A stretch of 64,000 nucleotides of DNA from Taiwanofungus camphoratus (GCA_003999685.1 CP021233.1:744001-808000), one strand, 5' to 3'. Shown: positions 30,710 through 42,496, counted from the first letter of the stretch. Notes: generated by a model not told the origin, from the letters alone. Numbers and translations: made by a program.

Positions 30710-31435
30710 ATGAAACATACCTCTTCGTCTAAAATCTCCCTCTCGTCCCTTGATCCTCCCAATGTCAAGCGTGACTTACCGCCACTGCTCAAGTTGACCC
30801 GCCGGATGACTAAGGAAGTATGTTTCGCACGGGCCTTCTCTTAAATCGTCTGAGCTCACTTCCTTTTATGTCAGGAACATATCCAAATGGCAGATATTCC
30901 GCCATTTGATACTCTGCCTCGTATTCTTATCCCGAGCTCCAAGTTGAGCTTGAAGCCTCCTGTCATGCATTATGGGTGGCGTGCGGATCTTCCGAAGATC
31001 TTGAAGTATGCCAAGGATCACGGCCTCGATTGGGAACCGGAAATCGAATCACCGACATCCTCAGACTATGAATCCGAAGAAGGAGTGAAAGCAGAGGCAG
31101 CACAAGGAGCAGCAGCGTCGAAGGTTAGAGGGAGAGAACGCCGAGAAGCAGACTTTGAGGCTCACCCCGGGGCGATCCATGTTGCGCAGTACACTCTGGA
31201 TTCTATTGTCGAAAGACTGGGCTTGCCATATTCTGAGGAATTGCTCTTCATTGATTCCGCACTATTCCTGGACGACTTCACAATTATCTCGTTGTATACC
31301 AACTATGATCTTGCTAGAGCTCCATCAGACGATGTCGTAGAGGCACTTCGGGTCGAGCTTCGTGAGACAGAGAAACCGAAGTGGTATATGGACCTCAGCC
31401 AGGTTACGTGGACTCGGTATGGTCGTCGCCTGTGA
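30710..31435 (+). CDS. Family X protein, copy 2 (unknown function), Dap1-type promoter
   Basis: ATG 30710 (MKHTSSSKISLSSLDPPN). Exon 1 ends 30817, a 57 bp intron runs 30818-30874 and contains an in-frame stop, so splicing is needed. Exon 2 is 30875-31435, ending WTRYGRRL. About 222 aa, with the same blocks as copy 1 (LKPPVMHYGWRADLPKI, LPYSEELLFIDSALFLDD). The linker differs: SSDYESEEGVKAEAAQGAA and a basic KVRGRERREAD. The 5' region is not the family X type but a duplicate of the Dap1 promoter and first codons. This copy is the closest to the fragments in the palindrome arms. Confidence 0.7.
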
Positions 31436-31439
31436 TTTC

Positions 31440-32114
31440 GCCTGTGTTTCCCTGATGATGCACGACAATACGATGCAATGATTCTTCCCATGTACCTGTC
31501 GCATTCCTGAGTCAAATCTAGTCAAACCTCAACTAAGTCTTTGTGTTGGACGCGTATCTGCTTTCTTCAATTTGCATACTCTCTGCAACGATGTGTGCTG
31601 GGTGTCAACTATTTCTACTAGTGGTAAATGATATAAGCTGTGCAATACTAATCAGGCCTATGGGCCGTAGCCCACGAATGTGAGAAACGTGCAGCTTGTA
31701 CCTCAATGAACAGTCTACACCGCTCCGAGTCATTGTTGTGGACACAGCAACGGAGAGGCTAAGAATGCTGCGAAGTCAAAACATTAAGATTGATGTTTCC
31801 TCACAACTTACATGGCAGGTCGTCTATATCCATGCCCACTGCATCGCTTCTCGAATGGACAGACCACAGGACTTTTGTTCCAGAGTTCTTTCCCTCTCGC
31901 AATCCACGGTAAATACAATCGAAATTGACCAAGAGGTTGATGGTCGTATTTATGAGCTCTGCAATTGGTAGCATCGTCGTCAAGCCCATCGACTTGGACT
32001 GAATCATGAATGCGAGCTTGCCGGTTGGTTGGCACGGTCGGCGTCTAATTATTCTTCGATCACTCACCCGATTCGTAGCGCGTCCCGCCTGCGACGACTT
32101 GACCAGCGACGACC
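31440..32114. other. Dap1 upstream region; no gene seen
   Basis: Family X 3' flank up to about 31550, then the Dap1 5' region whose duplicate lies at 29995-30660. No additional gene. Confidence 0.5.
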
Positions 32115-32842
32115 ATGGCATTCGACCTCGGCACACCCATCAACACCGCACTCGTGCTCTACATCCTCTATTCCGTTCAGCGCATCCTCTTCCCATCCAA
32201 TTCCATCCCGCAGACCGTCCCGAACGAATTCAAGGGTGGCTACTCGTGGATGCCCAAGGCGCACCCGCCGACACTGCTCTACCAGACATACACGCCCAGG
32301 ACGCTCGAGCCGTTCAATGGCCAGGATGGCAAGCGGATTCTGCTCGCAATTAGCGGCGTTGTGTACGATGTGACGGCGGGGCGGAACTTCTACGGGCCCG
32401 GTGCGTTCACTGTTTGCGCGGTTTAAGCGCAGTTGTGCTCATGAACGTGCACAGATGGCATGTACGCCAACTTTGCGGGGCGCGATGCGTCGCGCGGCAT
32501 GGCCAAGCAGTCGTTCGACACAGGTGCGCATCCAGCACAGACAGGACTATTGATCTCGTCGCCCACCTTGCCCCTGTGCTCTGCAGAGATGCTCACCCCC
32601 GTGGACCAACCACTTGACAAGTTAGATGACCTTACTCCAGACGAGATGTGAGCATCGAATTCCTAGTTATGTAGATGCAGAGTGAACTGATTGATGCTGC
32701 CGCTACTCTAGCGACAACATGAAGGGTACGTATGAGCGCGAGCATCTTTGACGAGCTGTCTCACAAGAACACAGGTTGGATGGAGCACTTCTCCAACAAG
32801 TACATCGTCTGCGGCAAGCTCGTCGAGAACAATGCGGTCTGA
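32115..32842 (+). CDS. DAP1: Dap1/PGRMC-type cytochrome b5-like heme-binding protein
   Basis: Five exons (32115-32400, 32455-32523, 32587-32647, 32712-32725, 32775-32842), all with GT-AG introns, about 165 aa. The N terminus MAFDLGTPINTALVLYILYS is a membrane anchor. The cytochrome b5-like domain follows: YTPRTLEPFNGQDGKRILLA, VVYDVTAGRNFYGPDGMYANF, AGRDASRGMAKQSFDT and a C-terminal DNMKGWMEHFSNKYIVCGKL. The family (yeast Dap1, animal PGRMC1) binds heme on the ER and supports P450 enzymes such as Erg11 in sterol synthesis. The heme Tyr is probably in YDVTAG/NFYGPDGMY. It is the intact source of the truncated copies at 7846 and 25502. Confidence 0.9.
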
Positions 32843-33980
32843 GAGACGCCGCTGAGGACTTCCCTCGCAACTGTGACAGAGTGAGTTTCAACACAGTCAT
32901 GAAACGCTGTGCCCAAGTTACGGATCGGAAATCTAAGTCCTGTCAAAATTGACCCATTGTATTTGTGTGTGAATATAATATCGTAGAATTGCTTGGGTGA
33001 CCCCCAGTGCTCATCACCGCGTTGTAACGAAAACATGAGCAGCGTGAGGGCAATCTCGTGCATAATTTGAGGTTACCGCGCTATCAGCAAGCTCTACAGT
33101 GACCTGGGCAAGTGAGTTTCTTGGACTTCCTGTCCCAAGGTGACACACATGTTTTGACCAGCACCGCCTCTATTGAGTCAGATTGTTATCCTGGCATACA
33201 GGGCAGCGCGTGGGCAAGCGAAAGCTGCACATTTTACCTAGTTTGAATTGATTTTGCTTGGCACCATCCTCAAGAACAGGATTCGTCGAATTCTGCCCAT
33301 GTGATCCATCCTGTGAATGCAGCCTATGCAAATTAGCCCAATGCGTTATCTTAATATTTATCCTGACGATAGACGACATAGGCTGGATATAACATCCATT
33401 AGTATTGATTTTCAAAGCGATGTGTGTCTTGCATAAGTTCTGCGCACAAATCCAAGGACAATTGGGAGTCATTGACAGTAGTTCAGCTAGACAGAGTCAT
33501 CTAGGCAGACTTATGCCTGTGATAGGATCCGCGAATTTTCGTGGCACCTCAATACTGAGCCGCTGTTCGTAATCGCCCATGAGAGATCACGTAACATTCC
33601 GTGATGGACATCGACCGGCGTGGACAGCCAGTGTTTGCAAATTCGGTGTTCATCTGAAGGGCGTGCCTGCACTTCCATCCTCTCCGTCACAGGCAAGATG
33701 CATTGCAGACATATGCTCAGAAAAGATTGGAGGCTGATGGAACGGACGTTTTGGATATGTTCTGGAACACCGACTCCGGAGGGCGTTGTTTGAATGTGTC
33801 GCGTCAGACATCGCATAATCAGTCACATACTGCGCATTCTCCCTCGTTGCAAGCTTCAAGTACTAGCAAAGTCATGCACGAGCCATGCTCTTCAACAGTC
33901 AACTGCATCATCGCAGACGCGTATTTACCCTGACGTTGTTGAAACCACAATCAATTGTGATTCTTGCGTGATAAACAACC
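32843..33980. other. Intergenic; no gene seen
   Basis: Bases 32843-33004 are duplicated in both palindrome arms. Beyond this only short frames without logic on either strand. Confidence 0.5.
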
Positions 33981-34266
33981 ATGGCAAACGTTACCTTCAT
34001 CAACGGGACATCTGCGACGATTCAAAAACACTACCGAAAACGAGTCTCACAGAAGCTCAGACTTCTCCGATATCGCTGATGGGCAATTGGACACGTGGGA
34101 AGGATTGATTGACGGGTTGCGTATAAGTATTCTGAGGGACGATACCGGGCTCACCGAGACGTTCGTGGTGAGGCCTGGGCACACCCATCCCCAGGAAGAA
34201 TACGGGAAGACTCGTACGAACCTGATGACTGTTTGTCATCACTTGCTGTCTTGGAAGGGAAGTTAA
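33981..34266 (+). pseudogene. Decayed relative of the 88-aa gene
   Basis: Starts MANVTFINGTSATI, matching MPNVTFINNTTAVI of the genes in the palindrome arms. The frame is then lost, while another frame gives SDFSDIADGQLDTWE, RISILRDDTGLTETFVVRPG and HTHP, which fits the middle and end of the family (FFDIPVGG, VAFVFREDAGYPAVFMAQPG, IYP). A frame change near 34015-34020 explains this; an unrecognised intron is possible but no good splice pair was seen. Confidence 0.5.
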
Positions 34267-34590
34267 AGGACCCACGAGCAAGTCTAGCATACATTTATCC
34301 ATGCTATATGAGTCTATGTTTGCTCCTGCATTTGTCTCATGTTTGAGCATCGGCTACAAGCGTTGTCGTTGCGCCTTGACAAACAGAAAGGAACTTGGAA
34401 GATACTGATAGTTGGTGGTGGTAGAATCTACATCGCCAATCCCAGTGTTGTGCTGCGAGGCCACTGAGACCAAAGAAGGCAAGTCTGTAACCAAACTGGG
34501 TGAAGCCTTTAGGGCAAGGCGGAGCGCGCCGCGCCTTCGTGTCTGCTTGAAGCCGTAGTGCTCATACCCTTCTATATTTCCAAAAGTTCC

Positions 34591-35768
34591 ATGGCTTCAC
34601 ATTGGCTAGATGACGACGAGTCACGAGCCGGCCCTTCCTTCATCAATCGCGTTCTGCATGCGCCAGAGGACGAAGACTATCCCATCGCAGATGACTTTGG
34701 CTTTGGGCGGCAGGCACCCGCGATTGTATCTCAGGACATGGCAGAGGAGACACCATTCCAGCAACTCATTCGGCATTGGATGAATGAGAGACACTCACCG
34801 GATATTTTGCCTGGGCAGGAGATGCTACTGGGGAGGATCCTGGACCACGTTAGGAAACAGGTGCGAAGCATTTTGTTCGTCATCAAGGAGGGAAGAGAGG
34901 AGATGAAAGCATAAGAGCTTCAATGCTGGGCTCATATTTCTCCGGCATACCTCTAACGGAGAATACTTCTTCCGGAGGTCATCACCGTGCTAACAGTGTC
35001 TAGTTCTAGTCCGACGACGTTCAGCTCCTTCGTGCAGATCCTGACTCGTCAGAAGATGAACACTTCCGGATCATGCTCGTCCAAACCGAGATTGAGCGCG
35101 TCAAGTTCGTCGTTCGCTCGTACATACGAACGCGATTGCACAAGGCGAGCATTCTCGGCATATGTTCTTCTCTAGATTGCCATCGGTGTCCAATGAACAC
35201 TGACTGTGGATGAACTCCAGATTGAGAAGTATGCCCGGTGGATCAGCGCGACACCAGAGGTGCATGAAAAGCTGTCAAAAGCGGAGCTGGACCATGCACG
35301 AAGGTAAAATGGTCGCACCACCCTTCATGTCTCATCGCTGATGGCTCTGCTCTTCCCTGCTAATTGTAAAGATATGCACGGCTAGTAGAATATCACTTCA
35401 CGCAGTCTGTTCTGCAGAGTCTCCCTCCAGAGCAAAGATCTCTTGAGGATAATATGGTATTCATGCCGCCCATGAGTACGTCCTATTCCATTCACGTTGA
35501 CGAATTCACCAACATCATCTGTGCTTATAAATTAATTCGCAGTACCCGAACCGGACAAACTCCGGCCAGTGTTCGCTCATGCGCGACAACTTTGCCCGCC
35601 TGTGCGTCTTCCTGAGTGCGTGCCAAATTCTGACCCCCTAATATCATAAGTTGATATCGGTTACTTGTCAGCGGAACAACAATGACTATGGAGAAGGGAC
35701 AAATTTCGCTGACACCATTCTACGTCATCGAGCAACTATTACTGAGGGGCGAGGCAGAACTGGTATGA
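34591..35768 (+). CDS. SLD5: GINS complex subunit Sld5
   Basis: Six exons: 34591-34860, 35010-35144, 35221-35303, 35372-35475, 35543-35615, 35672-35768. The product is about 250 aa. Diagnostic parts: TPFQQLIRHWMNERHSPDIL, then DSSEDEHFRIMLVQTEIERV and KFVVRSYIRTRLHKIEKYARW, later SLPPEQRSLEDNMVFMPPM, and the C-terminal ISLTPFYVIEQLLLRGEAELV. Sld5 is one of four GINS subunits of the CMG helicase at replication forks. The intron at 35145-35220 uses a GC donor (CACAAG|GCGAGC) with CAG acceptor; no GT donor keeps the frame. Other introns are GT-AG. Confidence 0.92.
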
Positions 35769-35988
35769 TAATGACTGCTTACTGTGTTGGCAGGCGTGTG
35801 TCAGCCGTGATATACTCCTTGCTTGTAGTTTTACACAATGTTATGTATTGTGAATTGGTATATTATCTTCTGGACAACATCTGGACAACATACAATTTGC
35901 TCGTTGGCCTCAATTCATAGGGCACAATGCTTGAACAAGATGGAAATGTACAATACCAAAATACAATTTGTGTTCCTTCCCGAGTAGC

Positions 35989-36804
35989 CTAACCCTCCCA
36001 GTCATCATCTTCATCCTGATCCCGACGCACATCCTCTGGTGCTTCTCCAAGGCCATCAGCGCCCTCCTCTTCCTCCGCTTCCGCCTCGCGTTCGGATTCC
36101 TGTCCCCGTGTTCGCGCCTTTGCCTTCCCACGCGTCTGCTCCGGCTTTGTCTCGCCCTTCCTTCGGCGCTTGCGCGTCGGTGCAGTTGCATCGCTGCCGC
36201 TCGCTCCTTCCGCAGGCTTCTTGCCCTTCCCCCGCTTCTTGCGCGCGGACTCGGCGGCATCTCCGTCGAGCTCAATCGTGCCACCCGCGGAGGGGTCTGG
36301 TACACCCTCGACGAGTTCTTTCAAGAAATCGAGCATGTCGACGGTCTCGACGGCGTGTTTCCTAATACGATGAAATGTTCGGATAAGACGGATATGGAAG
36401 GATAAATGCGGGTGTAGGAAATGTATAGAGAATATGATCAGCGTAAGGGCATGAATGCGACGAAACATGCGTACAGATGATATGCTTCGACTCTCTTTGA
36501 ACCTCGCTCTGCTGTGACCTTGTTTGCCTCATCAATAATCATCGCAAGGAACAGCTCCAGCGCCTTTGCTGTGCAAGGTCAACGTGTGTCCGGCAGACAC
36601 ATACGGTGGCTACTCACATATAACAATCGGTGTCGCCTGTGCGACTTTCCCGACCTCTTCATCTTTCTGCATGATGCGCTTTATCCGCGCCTGAGGACAT
36701 GGTGTGTCACGGCATCCGAGGAGCGATGCAGTCGGCGCAGGTAAAGGATGCTAGGGAAAGGGACGCACTACGGGGAATTTTGTTGTTTTATTCTTATTCT
36801 TCAT
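35989..36804 (-). CDS. NC2-alpha / DRAP1 (Bur6-type) histone-fold corepressor
   Basis: Four exons on the minus strand: 36804-36772, 36690-36618, 36568-36475, 36361-35989. It begins [11 protein letters not shown] and continues [60 protein letters not shown] and [12 protein letters not shown]: the complete NC2-alpha histone fold. The C-terminal half is low-complexity, Lys/Arg-rich then acidic ([20 protein letters not shown]). NC2-alpha pairs with NC2-beta (Dr1) and binds TBP on DNA, repressing or modulating pol II transcription. The start was chosen because all four exons join in frame from it, and the short first exon is normal for the family. Confidence 0.9.
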
Positions 36805-36927
36805 GACGACAAGTTGGATTGACACTTGTGCTGGTGTCCTCAAAGACGGTTACAGCGCCTAGACAGTACAGAGGACTACGTGTAAGCCTACATATATATA
36901 TATATTACTATAGAGCCCATTGCAATA

Positions 36928-37008
36928 ACACTGATGGTGAAACGGTATCATGCTTGCCTTCCATCTCCAGCGGTAGCAAGCGGCGCGGGTTCGACTCCCG
37001 CTCAGTGT
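36928..37008 (+). tRNA. tRNA-Gly (anticodon TCC) with an 11-nt intron
   Basis: Acceptor stem ACACTGA/TCAGTGT (7 bp), D-stem GTGA/TCAT, anticodon stem CTTGC/GCAAG with loop CTTCCA...A. The intron tctccagcggt sits after position 37. T-arm is GCGGG-TTCGACT-CCCGC. Anticodon TCC reads Gly codons. A T-run (TTCTTTTATT) follows as pol III terminator. Confidence 0.9.
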
Positions 37009-37202
37009 AAATTCTTTTATTCCTGACTGATTTCCAATACATTTCTAGATGTAAACCTGAGCGAGATTGATATGTAAATTTCGCCACGATGTGCTTGTAA
37101 GCCACATCGAGTGGGCGTGGAGTGCATCAGTCACTGTGACTTGGGACAAAGTTCGCGCCATTGAGTGGCAGCGCTCTTGTTCTTTAACATCCTCCATCAG
37201 AC

Positions 37203-37955
37203 ATGGGTCTAGATTCCACCAAGAGGCCAGCATTCAAGCGACGCAAACTCACCGCTGTTGGCTTGTCTCCCACCGTTGATTTCGTCCTTGCACCGTCACT
37301 GTCGTTGCTTACCCAGGACGCACTGGTATCTTCGCCCGTCCCGAAGGCAACGGTCTGCGCGTCCTGTCACCGCGCGTTCACAGCAAGGTTGAGTCTGCTC
37401 ATCCAGTGTGCGAGGTGCGTATCTCCAGTGCGACCCGAAACGGTGCATCTGACACGACCTGGGGGGACCGACAGGTGTCGGGCACCAACGTGCGCGATCT
37501 GTTCGCGGACGTGCACTGCCTGTCCGCCCTCCATGCCTCCCACGCCCGCCCTCACGTTCTCGCCTACACCGCCGCCCACGCCACCACACTCACCAAAACG
37601 TGCCGCGCTCGCTCTGAGCACGAACACAAACGCCGCGCCGGTGGCGACGGCCAAGCGGCGCAAGCTACGGGATGCGGATGAGGACGAAAAGTTTGGTGCA
37701 GAGGGCGAGGGGAAGGCCGAGAAGGAGGATGTGCTGCCCGGATGCGGAAGGACGGTGTGCCGGAATTGTTGCTTCGAGAGCCCGCAGAGGTAGGCATTTC
37801 GCTTTGTCGTGAAGGTTCTGTGCGCTCATATGCTGCTACTATTCATGTTGGCTAGCAATACCACGACGTGCCATGATTGCTATTCCCGTCCATATCGTGC
37901 TCATGCTCAATCCCAGGACCTAGACTATTTTGCGATGCCACTCTTTGCTCCGTGA
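37203..37955 (+). CDS. Cys-rich zinc-binding protein of unknown function
   Basis: Three exons: 37203-37414, 37475-37788, 37856-37955. The start MGLDSTKRPAFKRRKLTAVG carries a nuclear-localisation-like basic patch. Cysteine pairs: VCASCHRAF, IQCARC, PTCAICSRTCTACP, then a Pro-rich linker with a second KRRKLRDADEDE patch, GCGRTVCRNCC and TTTCHDCYSRPYRAHAQS, ending LFAP. The arrangement C-x2-C ... C-x2-C ... C-x2-C with a late C-R-N-C-C ... C-H-D-C suggests a binuclear zinc fold interrupted by a linker of about 80 residues. Length about 208 aa. I know no named family; a nuclear role is only suggested by the basic patches. Confidence 0.6.
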
Positions 37956-39413
37956 CCGCCATTCCGCGAGCGCGATGTCCAGTTCTTCGTCTCAAGTGCT
38001 TCTCATTGCATCTGTCCTCAAGGCTTGGATATCTATCCCCATTGCAATTACATTTATACTGATTATCACGAGTCCTACGCACCCTCGGCATTCTCGCATG
38101 CAGGCATTCCATGCAAAACATTGCTTTCAAACACTCATCTTCAATGCTTTTCCTCAGAATCGTTTCCAGTCCAGCCTCTGTCCCAATTTCACCTGCACAC
38201 GCATGCTGTATTGTAGGTAAACAGGTCTTCGTCGTATCACATTATACAGAGTCCATCCTCGCCCGGGTAGTTCAGGTCCAACAGCAATGGAGCCTGTGTC
38301 ATATCTAGGGCCTCACTGGCGCATATATTCACAATATGTCGAGTTCAGAGTTCAAAACTATTGTCGTGGAGGCCACCATGGACTTAGTTGCTGACCAGAT
38401 ACAGGTTACAGCATATTGATCGGGATGAGGAGTCGACCCGATCGAGATGATCCCGCGTGAAAGCTGATCGGCACTTACTAAGTACTCTCTACACTTTGCT
38501 GTTGGAGGGAACGGGAGTATTTAAGTGGCAGCCACTTGTTTGAAAACATAACTGAGCTGAGCATACACCGAGGTCTGGATATGCACATCGTCTATCGCGA
38601 CATTGAGAGAAGAAAAGTTCCCATCGTATAAAACTCGTTGGGAACTTGGGAAGACGGTGCTCGTTTACAATGTGGCCAGGCCATCTCCGAGTCGCTCCGA
38701 GTCGGTGCCGGTAACCATTGTAAGATTTGGTAGCAGTCTAATAGTAGATGAAATCAGTCTTCAGGGTGTGACCTTTTGACTCCTTTCGACCAGATGTGTT
38801 CAGGAACATTGGGGAAGAAACGCTCTTTAGTATTTCAATTGGCTTGTCTTCGTGAGGCGGTACCGAGTAAGGATTCTGGGCTCGTATATTCCAGAGTAGC
38901 TATATGGCACCTAGTGATCGTTTCTTCGTCCAAATGCGCTCGAGAGCGATTCGCCTTGCTACAATACTCGTGTAAACCACCAAGAATTGTAGGGCGACTG
39001 AAGTGAAAAGCAGTCACCTTGAAGGATTTTCAAAAATTTGACGATTCGGAATCTTGTAAGCTCTTGCGAGCGGCACCGAATAGCCGACGGAAATTAACTG
39101 CAATCGAAATTAAGTAAACAAATAGAATACATAGTACAGATGCGTTCGAGGCTCGCCGCCTCAAGTATTCCAATACCCTTCCTTATTCTTCTTTCCATGG
39201 CTTGTCTTCTTTTCTGACTGTCCTCGCATCCACACGCTGAGTTGGTGCCAACGCACTTGCGCGACCCGCCGTAAAAACAGTGGTCGACTTCTAGCGTCGC
39301 TACGAGACCGCAACTATCAGCTGCCGTTGTCTGGGCTCATCACGTTCTCTACTCCAGCTCTCCACAGAGTCAGATAGTCTGTCTTCGTCGCTCGTTTTCT
39401 CTTTCCCCAAGTT
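37956..39413. other. Intergenic, about 1.46 kb; no gene seen
   Basis: Frames at 37877-38308 (+) are short and overlap without a shared domain. The region probably includes the promoter of the 39414 gene, with a pyrimidine-rich stretch around 39170-39220. Confidence 0.5.
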
Positions 39414-42162
39414 ATGGCCTCCCCACCTATCCCGCGACCTGCGCGTGAGGGCGTTGTTGCTGACAACCGCGATTCCGGCTTGCGAGCATCCATCTTGGAA
39501 AGTGCGTTGGAGCTCGGCGTAGGCAGCAACTGCACTGTCACCAAATGGATTTTTAATCCAGTAGAGGAGGGAGATGAAGATGCTGAAGCAGAGGTCAGGG
39601 GTTCCATCGTTATTGCTATATAATGCTAACTCGATCGCTCGCTTGCTCTCGATCACAATATCCTGAATTCCATACGGTCAGAGTATGGTATCTCCAAGTC
39701 TAACATACGCCTCGACCGCAACATCTGACGAGTACTTCCTCTCTCCTCGGTCCCAGCCCGGCGCTGGAACTCTTGTTTCCCCCAGTTCATCATCAAAATC
39801 ACCCAATCCCGCTGCAACAAACGGTCTCAACAGTCTCAACAGTCTTTCATCTTCGTACAGCTACTCCCAGCGAGATGGCATCAGATCTGGGGCGGTCTCA
39901 CCTGACCTGTCCCAGCGTGTTATTCATTTTGATCTTCGCAAAACGCCAGAGCCGCGCTCCGTTTCGCCGATCCCGCCGAGCCCACGGAACAGGCTGCGCA
40001 AATTGCGTACGAACGGCAACGAGAGCGATGGTGGTTACTTGACCGACGGCGGGAAAGGCAGGAAGGATAAAAAGAAGAGCAAGAAAAAGGACAAAAGCGA
40101 TGGAGCTGCGACGGACTATGAGAGTGACGGGGGTTATTTCTCTGACGCGGGGTCCAAAAAGAAGGAACGTAAAAAGAGCAAGAAGGACAAGAAGGACAAA
40201 GCGAAGGGTGCAGATTCTCCCGCGACAGATTACGAGACCGACGGCGGAGGTTTATTGAGAACATCTAGCCCGAAGAACAAGAAGGGACACAGGAATCGCA
40301 AAGGTTCTGTTTTGTCACCCGTCACTGGAGACGAGTCCGACGGGGGCTATCTGTCAGAAGCATCCAGCAAGACAAGAAGCTTTTTTCGTCTGAAATCCAG
40401 ATCTCGCAAGAAGCGAGACTCTGAAGAATCTCCTGTGCAAGACCAAGTACCGCCCATTCCAGCGATGCCTTCTGTCCCGCTCCCCATCGCAGAGCGTTTC
40501 TTGCGCAGTCCTACTCCGAATGTGAGTATGGACTCTTCGCGGACCGTGACCCCGGTGCCAAGCCAAGTGCCGTCTACGGAACGCGAGAGCATCAGTACCT
40601 TCACCTCTGCAGAAAGAGATGAGAGCGCAGGTTCCATCATCTCTCGCGAAGGCCTGACCAGGGCATTTCACGATGCCGAGTCGGTGCGGCACCCAAGCGT
40701 CGAGGCATTGTCTGCCTTCCGCTCTCCTGGTGCGCTTTCCACGTCGCCGACGCATCCCAAGACCGGCTCCACGGTTTCGTACCCATACGCCCGGGTGTAT
40801 GGCGCCTCTGCTTCGCCCCCAAAGAGCCCAGACGCACCAACGCCCGCACTCCCTAAAGCAAAACTGCGCCCGAACATCTCCGCTCCGAACACGAGTATGC
40901 TCGCCGCGAAGCACGTTCCCGTTCCGCTTGTCCTCTCCTCGCATTCGTCAGTCCGCTCCGAGGCCGCGCAGCAGTTCCCGCCAACGCCCGGCTCGGACTA
41001 TGTCCTTATTACACCGGGCAACGTCGACCCCAATGCAGCTGCGTCCTTATCTCCATCCCTTCGGAGCCCTGCCAGGCTAGATTCAGAGTTCCTCGTGCCT
41101 TCTCCGACCTCCGGTGCCTCCCCCGCGCCACCCAGCCCGACCGGCAGCCAGCTGCGCCCTCATGTCGCAGCATACTACGCCATTCCGCCTCCAACGCCTC
41201 CGCCGCGGGGCCCGTTGCCCGACGTCCCCCCGTCCCCTCGCAGCCAGCGTGCGTCTGCCATGCATTTCGAGCGCTCCTTGTCCGCAGACGGCGTGCAGCT
41301 CCCTAGCCGAGCTTCTAGTAGAGCGCAAGATAGACCGAATGCGCCAGGGCCCGCACCTACACGAGAACTGCCTTCCCCGCCTACGCCTTCGTCCCGCGCC
41401 CCGACTCGGTCTGCATCTGAGTCGGATGTCAACCCCAGTGCAGTAGCAGCGAATTTAACTGTTCCTCTGATCGCACAGCCAGTCCCGCGGATCCAGCGTG
41501 GACGCGAATCGCCGTTCCCCGTCGCTCCTGTCGTCCAACGTGGGCGCGAGTCGCCCTTCCCAGTATCACCGGTACGCTCTGAGTCGGTAGGGCTGATGAG
41601 AAAAACGTCTGCCCTTGCAGTTGCGGGCGCAGGCAAGGTCGCTCGGGCATTTGGGAAACCCATGTCTGCGGATGGGACGGGCCGTCGCAGCAGCTGGAAG
41701 CTCCAACAAGTCGATCGCCTCGACGTACAGTGGCAGCCGCGTTCTGCGTCTGCGCTTGACCGCCCGAGGCCTGATGCATTCGTTGAAGCCATGAATAATC
41801 CTCATACAGATGATGTACCACAGGATGTAGACAACTCGGATGCATATGGCGGCGCGTCTATATTAGACACGGAGGACGATCAGTCCCAGTACCCGGATGA
41901 GGACGATCGGTCCCACTACACCGACGAGGATCGAGTACTTGCCATGTCAGTGTACAGCGCAGGTAAAGAGCACGAAGACGACGAGGGCGACCGCTACAGT
42001 ATGTGGAGTGTTTCGGAGGGCCGGCGCAGCTTCTTCGATGAGGAGAAGAGTGCAAGTACCCGAGAGCGCTTCGTCAAGCAGGTGGAGGCGATGTACGGGG
42101 AGTATCATGTCCCGCCGGTCCCGCCGCTGAATACTGCAGCCAATACCGGTGTCGTTGGCTGA
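39414..42162 (+). CDS. Large low-complexity Ser/Pro-rich protein with Asp-Gly-Gly-Tyr repeats
   Basis: Exon 1 39414-39591 (MASPPIPRPAREGVVADN) joins in frame across a 90 bp intron to exon 2 39682-42162; about 885 aa. Residues about 165-300 contain four degenerate repeats built on (T/N)DYESDGGYFSDAGSK-type units, separated by very basic Lys/Ser linkers (KKERKKSKKDKKDK), then RSFFRLKSRSRKKR. The middle is Ser/Pro-rich with many S/T-P sites and Pro runs (YAIPPPTPPPRGPLP). A pair of near repeats reads QRGRESPFPV. The C terminus is acidic (DTEDDQSQYPDEDDRSHYTDE) and ends PPVPPLNTAANTGVVG. Mostly disordered; a scaffold or regulatory target is plausible but function is unknown. Confidence 0.75.
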
Positions 42163-42496
42163 AAGCTTGCGGATAAGGGTTTCTTGGTTGCAATCGGACA
42201 GGCAGGACCCTGCCCTCTTAATCCATTGTGCGTTATCGCTCGTTTGTTGATATTGTCTTCTAGCTGGACATACCTTGGTGTATTTCCGTTACCTTTCTGA
42301 TACCACATACCGTAATTTCATGTAGAATATCGAGTCGGCTTTGACCCATATGCATTATAGTCATACGTATCCTGCAGTACTTAATAATAAATAAAGTGCT
42401 GTATTTGGCCCTTGTTCGGAACCTGAAAGAGGGATTAATCAAAATAAATGAACGGCCAAGCAGATAGGACAAACCAAGTCAATCACGAAGGAACAG

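Noticed and set aside
41175-41792. 205-aa minus-strand frame inside the Ser/Pro-rich gene
   Set aside because: Antisense shadow of a GC-rich coding exon; the plus-strand frame is 825 codons long.
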